From an uncultured Clostridia bacterium (GTDB lineage: Bacteria; Bacillota; Clostridia; Christensenellales; CALWSW01), in NCBI GenBank assembly GCA_937874755.1, contig CALNBC010000220.1:1-8041 (forward strand): a stretch of DNA of 8,041 nt, in the 5' to 3' direction. Under the pieces are notes generated by a model. The model did no database searches. It worked only from the letters and a program-made list of their open reading frames with translations, and was not told the origin of the DNA. How positions within the stretch are numbered: the first letter of the stretch is position 1; every line of letters starts with the position of its first letter. Positions 5,347 to 8,041 of the stretch are shown here, one piece after another. The position numbers were made by a program, and so were the translations under genes.

Positions 5347-5375
5347 AAAGCCCCGCTTGCTTGGCGGGGTCTTTT
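5347..5375 (-). terminator. Intrinsic terminator of the CNNM/hydrolase unit (bidirectional)
   Basis: CCCCGC-TTGCTTG-GCGGGG, a 6-bp G+C stem, is flanked by AAAAG on the left and TCTTTT on the right, so each strand has a U-run after the stem. It lies 38 nt past the hydrolase stop on the minus strand and would also stop plus-strand readthrough from the peptidoglycan-binding gene. Confidence 0.78.
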
Positions 5376-5412
5376 GTGCACGGCGGTATTCCATTGACAT
5401 GTTTTTATATGC

Positions 5413-6255
5413 TCAATAAAGGTTCTGGGCGAGGAAGGCGAATATCTCTCCGAAGTACTGGTATTCGGTGAACTTGACGTCCGTATGCCCCGCGCCGGGA
5501 ACGAGATGCAGCGCGACCTTGTCCCGGCCGATGGCTGCGGAAAGCGCTTCCGCCATCTCTACCGACTGGGCGGGGGGGACTATGACGTCGTCCGTCCCGT
5601 GGAAGAGTATCATGGGTGGCGTGTCCGCGTTCACCAGCAGCGTGGGGCTCGCCTTTTTGTAAAGCTCGGGGGCTTCGCCTATGGTTACCCCGAACAACTT
5701 GAATTCGGGCGAATCGGGGGAAGCTACGCAAGGGTAGCCGCGAACTATCCCGCTCTCTGTAAACTGCCTATCCATGCTCGTCAGATTGAGCACTCCAAAG
5801 AAGATCACCGCGGCTTGCACGTCCTCTGCTTCGTTGGGATATCCGAGGGAAAGATCGTCAAACTCAGCGCACCCCATGGTGGTGGCGAGCAGCGCCGCGT
5901 AATACCCGCCCGCAGATGCCCCGCAGGCGATGAAATGTTCGGGATCCAGAGAGAACGTGGCGGCATGGGCGCGCAGAAAGCGCACCGCTGCCTTTCCTTC
6001 GACGACGGGGCTAGGGAACTTCGTCGCAGGCGCAAGGCTGTAATTCAGCGAGGCGACCGCGTAGCCCCCTTTGAGCATTGGGAGTGCATAGGCAAGACGT
6101 TCGGGCTCACTCTTATCTCCTCTTGTGTATGAACCGCCGTGAAAATACACCACAACAGGAAAGGGACCTTCACCCTCTTCGGGAAGATAAATGTCCAGCG
6201 CGGGACCTGCTTCCCCCAGTGTGGTGTATGGTATGTTGCTGAATTTGCGGTACAT
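5413..6255 (-). CDS. Alpha/beta hydrolase (esterase/lipase type)
   Basis: A 280-residue alpha/beta-hydrolase-fold protein resembling small carboxylesterases of the hormone-sensitive-lipase/BD-FAE type. It shows strand VVVYFHGGSY (34-43) with the HGG oxyanion-hole motif, and NYSLAPATKFPSPVVE (71-86), a known family signature around the Leu-Ala-Pro. The nucleophile elbow is GASAGG with Ser114, and HGTDDVIVPP (219-228) supplies the probable acid Asp223. GAGHTD supplies His257. The triad is complete, so it should be active, probably on ester bonds of small acyl or acetylated substrates. No signal peptide or membrane segment is present, so it is cytosolic. An AAAGGAG site lies 12 nt before the ATG, rather far; an in-frame stop three codons upstream excludes an earlier start. 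It starts 48 nt after the CNNM gene and is probably co-transcribed with it. Substrate cannot be told. Confidence 0.93.
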   Translation of the reverse strand: MYRKFSNIPYTTLGEAGPALDIYLPEEGEGPFPVVVYFHGGSYTRGDKSEPERLAYALPMLKGGYAVASLNYSLAPATKFPSPVVEGKAAVRFLRAHAATFSLDPEHFIACGASAGGYYAALLATTMGCAEFDDLSLGYPNEAEDVQAAVIFFGVLNLTSMDRQFTESGIVRGYPCVASPDSPEFKLFGVTIGEAPELYKKASPTLLVNADTPPMILFHGTDDVIVPPAQSVEMAEALSAAIGRDKVALHLVPGAGHTDVKFTEYQYFGEIFAFLAQNLY

Positions 6256-6303
6256 AGATGCTCAATGCTCCTTTGAAAGGTTTTTGGGAGGAGTATTTGG
6301 GAT

Positions 6304-7638
6304 TTAGTCGGAGTATTCGCTCTGGTCGGGTTCGTCCACAGGCTTGACGTGCGCCCACTCGACACGCCTGTCCTCAATCTGCTCGACCCAGATGTGCAAG
6401 CCGTTGGTCTCGACCTCGGGGGTCTCGCCATCGTCCGGTATGAAGCCCAGCGCGCCGAACACCATGCCGCCCACTGTGTCGAACTCTTCCTCGGGCATGG
6501 GGATGCCGAAAAGCTCGCTGAGCGTGTCCAGCTCGACGTTGCCGCGCATACGCCACGAACCGTCCTCGAGCTGCTCCATATCCTCCTCGACGGGGTCGAA
6601 CTCGTCGTAAATATTGCCGACTATTTCTTCTAGCAGGTCTTCCATTGTGATTATTCCGTTGAAGCCGCCGTATTCATCAACCACGATTGCCATGTGGATT
6701 TGCCTGGTTTGCATCTCTCTAAAGAGTGCATCAGCTTTAACGCTGTCCGGCACGAAGTAGGGCGGACGGAGTATTTCCCTGATTTGTTTGGGATTCTCGG
6801 ATCTGAGGTTCACGAAGTAATCGCGAAGGTACAGTACGCCGACGACATCGTCCATATCTTCGTCGTATACGGGGAAGCGGGAATGCCCGCTCTCGACTAT
6901 TTGCTTTTCGAGCTCTGCGGGATCCTCGTCCACCCAGAGGTTTATGGAGTCGGTTCTGTGAATCATGAGCTCTTCGGCGGTACTGTCGTTGAATTCGAAT
7001 ATATTGTCAATCATCTCGCGCTCGCCCGCGCCGATAGCCCCCTTCTCGCCGCCTATATCCACCATGAGCCGGATATCGTCCTCGGAGACATCCTCGGCCT
7101 GGTCGCTAGGGTCGATGCGCAGAAGGCGCAGCACGCCGTTTGTGGACTTGGAAAGCAGCCAGATGACAGGTTTTGCGATGGTCGCAAATAAGCGGATGAC
7201 GCCCACAGCCTTCAACGCTATCTTTTCGGGCGATTTCTGGGCGATGCGCTTTGGGACAAGTTCGCCGAAAACCAGAGTGATATAGGAGAGCAACAGCGTT
7301 ACCCCTATGATGCTGAGGGTTTCGATGGTTTGAAGATTCATAGTCGTGCCCGCGGCTCGGGCGGCATCGACTATCCTCGTCGCGAAGTTGCTGGAGGCGA
7401 ATGCGCTTCCCATGAAGCCCGCTAGGGTGATGGACACCTGAATCGTGGACAGGAAGCGCGAGGGATTCTCGGTTAAGTACTGGAGTTTCTTGGCGTTTGG
7501 GTCACCGTCTTCCGCGAGGCGGTTAATTTTGCTTTCGTTAAGTGAGACGACGGCGATTTCGGTCATTGCACAGAAAGCGTTGATTGCGATTAGTACGACC
7601 TGTAACAGCAATTGCCATATAAGAGGGTCGTCGGACAA
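6304..7638 (-). CDS. CNNM/CorC-type membrane protein (DUF21, CBS pair, CorC_HlyC)
   Basis: A 444-residue hemolysin-C/CorC family protein related to CNNM magnesium exporters. The start is TTG at 7638, with AAAGGGG about 9 nt before it. DUF21 membrane domain: hydrophobic segments near 8-25, 62-84, 106-124 and 145-162, with TEIAVVSLN (26-34) and GELVPKRIA (125-133). Two CBS domains follow: ELMIHRTDSINLWVD and HSRFPVYDED (252-261), then about 290-342 with VDEYGGFNGIITMEDLLEEI (320-339). The last part is a CorC_HlyC domain (about 357-435) with FDTVGGMVFGALGFIP (386-401). The family is linked to Mg2+ (or Co2+) efflux, with the CBS pair binding nucleotide; the old 'hemolysin' name is not evidence of haemolysis. 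It has its own palindromic promoter region and precedes an alpha/beta hydrolase by 48 nt. Family assignment is firm; ion specificity is inferred. Confidence 0.95.
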   Translation of the reverse strand: MSDDPLIWQLLLQVVLIAINAFCAMTEIAVVSLNESKINRLAEDGDPNAKKLQYLTENPSRFLSTIQVSITLAGFMGSAFASSNFATRIVDAARAAGTTMNLQTIETLSIIGVTLLLSYITLVFGELVPKRIAQKSPEKIALKAVGVIRLFATIAKPVIWLLSKSTNGVLRLLRIDPSDQAEDVSEDDIRLMVDIGGEKGAIGAGEREMIDNIFEFNDSTAEELMIHRTDSINLWVDEDPAELEKQIVESGHSRFPVYDEDMDDVVGVLYLRDYFVNLRSENPKQIREILRPPYFVPDSVKADALFREMQTRQIHMAIVVDEYGGFNGIITMEDLLEEIVGNIYDEFDPVEEDMEQLEDGSWRMRGNVELDTLSELFGIPMPEEEFDTVGGMVFGALGFIPDDGETPEVETNGLHIWVEQIEDRRVEWAHVKPVDEPDQSEYSD

Positions 7639-7661
7639 AAGTTTCAGCCCCTTTCAATTAG

Positions 7662-7684
7662 CGAGGAATACTATATATTCCTCG
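7662..7684 (-). promoter_or_regulatory. Perfect hairpin in the 5' UTR of the CNNM gene
   Basis: CGAGGAATA (7662-7670) and TATTCCTCG (7676-7684) form a perfect 9-bp stem with a 5-nt loop. It sits near the predicted 5' end of the minus-strand mRNA, about 10 nt before the AAAGGGG ribosome site. It could stabilise the mRNA or tune translation. It has no run of U, so it is not a terminator. Confidence 0.5.
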
Positions 7685-7691
7685 TATTGCT

Positions 7692-7715
7692 TGGTATTAT
7701 ACCAGAATAATACCA
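7692..7715. promoter_or_regulatory. Palindromic divergent promoter core / operator
   Basis: TGGTATTAT (7692-7700) and ATAATACCA (7707-7715) are perfect 9-bp inverted copies separated by 6 bp. The minus strand reads TGGTATAAT at 7704-7696, a perfect extended -10, which would start the CNNM transcript near 7689. The plus strand reads TGGTATTAT at 7692-7700, a possible extended -10 for the deacetylase gene with a leader of about 75 nt. No good -35 is seen on either strand. The symmetry means a regulator could block both. Confidence 0.5.
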
Positions 7716-7782
7716 CATTTGCACTCAATTTTCACAAAATACAACCTTCCGGCGCATATTGTTCAAAAAGGAGGTTTGTAAA

Positions 7783-8041
7783 ATGATGAGATATATTAAG
7801 CGATTCTGGCTCGCGGGGCTCGTTGCCCTCTGTGTAATCTCGATCTATCTTTTCGCAGGTTCCAATTACACCCATTATACCCAAAATGATAAATACAAAA
7901 ACTACGTTGCAACGGATACACTCTCTGGCAAGCGCGTGCTCCCAGTCTATGGCGTAGAGCGCACCGACAAGGCGATTGCCCTAACCATCGACGCTGCCTG
8001 GGGAGCGGATAAAACCCCCGAAATACTGGAAATACTGGAAG
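7783..8041 (+). CDS. pdaB: PdaB-like polysaccharide deacetylase, 5' part (runs off the window)
   Basis: 86 codons from the ATG at 7783 (a second ATG follows directly), with AAAGGAGG about 9 nt upstream; the gene continues past the window end. Residues about 7-25 form a single N-terminal membrane anchor or uncleaved signal after MMRYIKR. A short linker leads to KAIALTIDAAWG (63-74) and DKTPEILEILE, the opening of the NodB/polysaccharide deacetylase fold. In the classical family this motif is TFDDG; here the second, metal-binding Asp is Ala71, and the following Trp-Gly resembles PdaB (YbaN), a sporulation protein of that fold needed to maintain spores in Bacillus. The symbol is given tentatively, as other clostridial deacetylase-fold proteins share this motif. 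It would act at the membrane or in the forming spore wall. Confidence 0.75.
   Translation, partial: MMRYIKRFWLAGLVALCVISIYLFAGSNYTHYTQNDKYKNYVATDTLSGKRVLPVYGVERTDKAIALTIDAAWGADKTPEILEILE

Larger units (their letters stand above)
4943..5412. other. Hairpin-dense region without genes between convergent units
   Basis: This 470-nt gap between a plus-strand and a minus-strand gene has no convincing coding sequence; the one 64-codon minus-strand frame (5048-5242) is crossed by several palindromes and has no family resemblance. Instead, roughly ten stem-loops stand in series, each listed separately where strong. The octamer TTTAAGCT recurs at 4938, 5084 and 5330, and CGACAGT (5132-5138) has its inverted copy ACTGTCG at 5229-5235. 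The picture suggests accumulated dispersed palindromic repeats plus the two terminators, rather than one RNA gene. Confidence 0.6.

Noticed and set aside
4941..5375. CRISPR array or integron attC array
   Set aside because: The stems differ from one another and spacing is irregular; only one short palindrome is repeated, and no cas or integrase gene is present.
5485..6132. 215-codon plus-strand frame opposite the alpha/beta hydrolase
   Set aside because: Antisense shadow of a gene with an intact Ser-Asp-His triad; no family resemblance in the shadow product.
6290..6318. Direct repeat GGAGTATT around the CNNM stop codon
   Set aside because: Two 8-nt copies only, one of them coding; no symmetry or promoter feature supports a function.
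8020..8041. Tandem 9-nt repeat (GAAATACTG twice)
   Set aside because: It encodes the helical EILEILE of the deacetylase-fold protein and fits normal coding sequence.

Overview
The window looks like chromosomal DNA from a low-to-moderate G+C Gram-positive, probably an endospore-forming member of the Clostridia. This is inferred from strong AGGAG-type ribosome binding sites, a heterodimeric multidrug-type ABC exporter, a peptidoglycan-binding exported protein, and the start of a PdaB-like sporulation polysaccharide deacetylase. No phage, transposase, CRISPR or rRNA/tRNA gene is visible. Gene content is mostly housekeeping; the less ordinary material is in the intergenic regions.

Left part (1-2148, minus strand): an ABC exporter half-transporter (35-1786) with a degenerate ATPase site, followed by the first 14 codons of its likely partner (1-42), whose ATG overlaps the first gene's end. 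The pair has its own near-consensus promoter (1971-2000) and a leader of about 180 nt holding a possible 24-codon upstream ORF and two mutually exclusive hairpins. Middle left (2149-4118, minus strand): a tight operon recX -> P1-family peptidase -> acpS, with a 21-nt gap and then a 7-nt overlap. The RecX carries an unusual N-terminal zinc ribbon. A nested inverted repeat straddles the 3' end of acpS.

Middle (4119-5412): a short divergent promoter region separates recX from a plus-strand exported peptidoglycan-binding protein (4208-4942). Behind that gene lies a 470-nt stretch without genes between convergent transcription units. It is packed with about ten perfect or near-perfect stem-loops, including a terminator for each flanking unit and two copies of one 19-nt palindrome.

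Right part (5413-8041): a minus-strand pair, a CNNM/CorC-type membrane protein (TTG start, 6304-7638) followed by an alpha/beta hydrolase (5413-6255). They are divergent from the 5' part of a PdaB-like polysaccharide deacetylase (7783 to the window end). The divergent region holds a perfect palindrome with extended -10 elements on both strands and a perfect hairpin in the CNNM gene's 5' UTR.

I see no clearly new multi-gene system. The best leads are the zinc-ribbon RecX, the attenuator-like leader of the ABC exporter, the hairpin-dense intergenic region, and the uncharacterised C-terminal domain of the peptidoglycan-binding protein.
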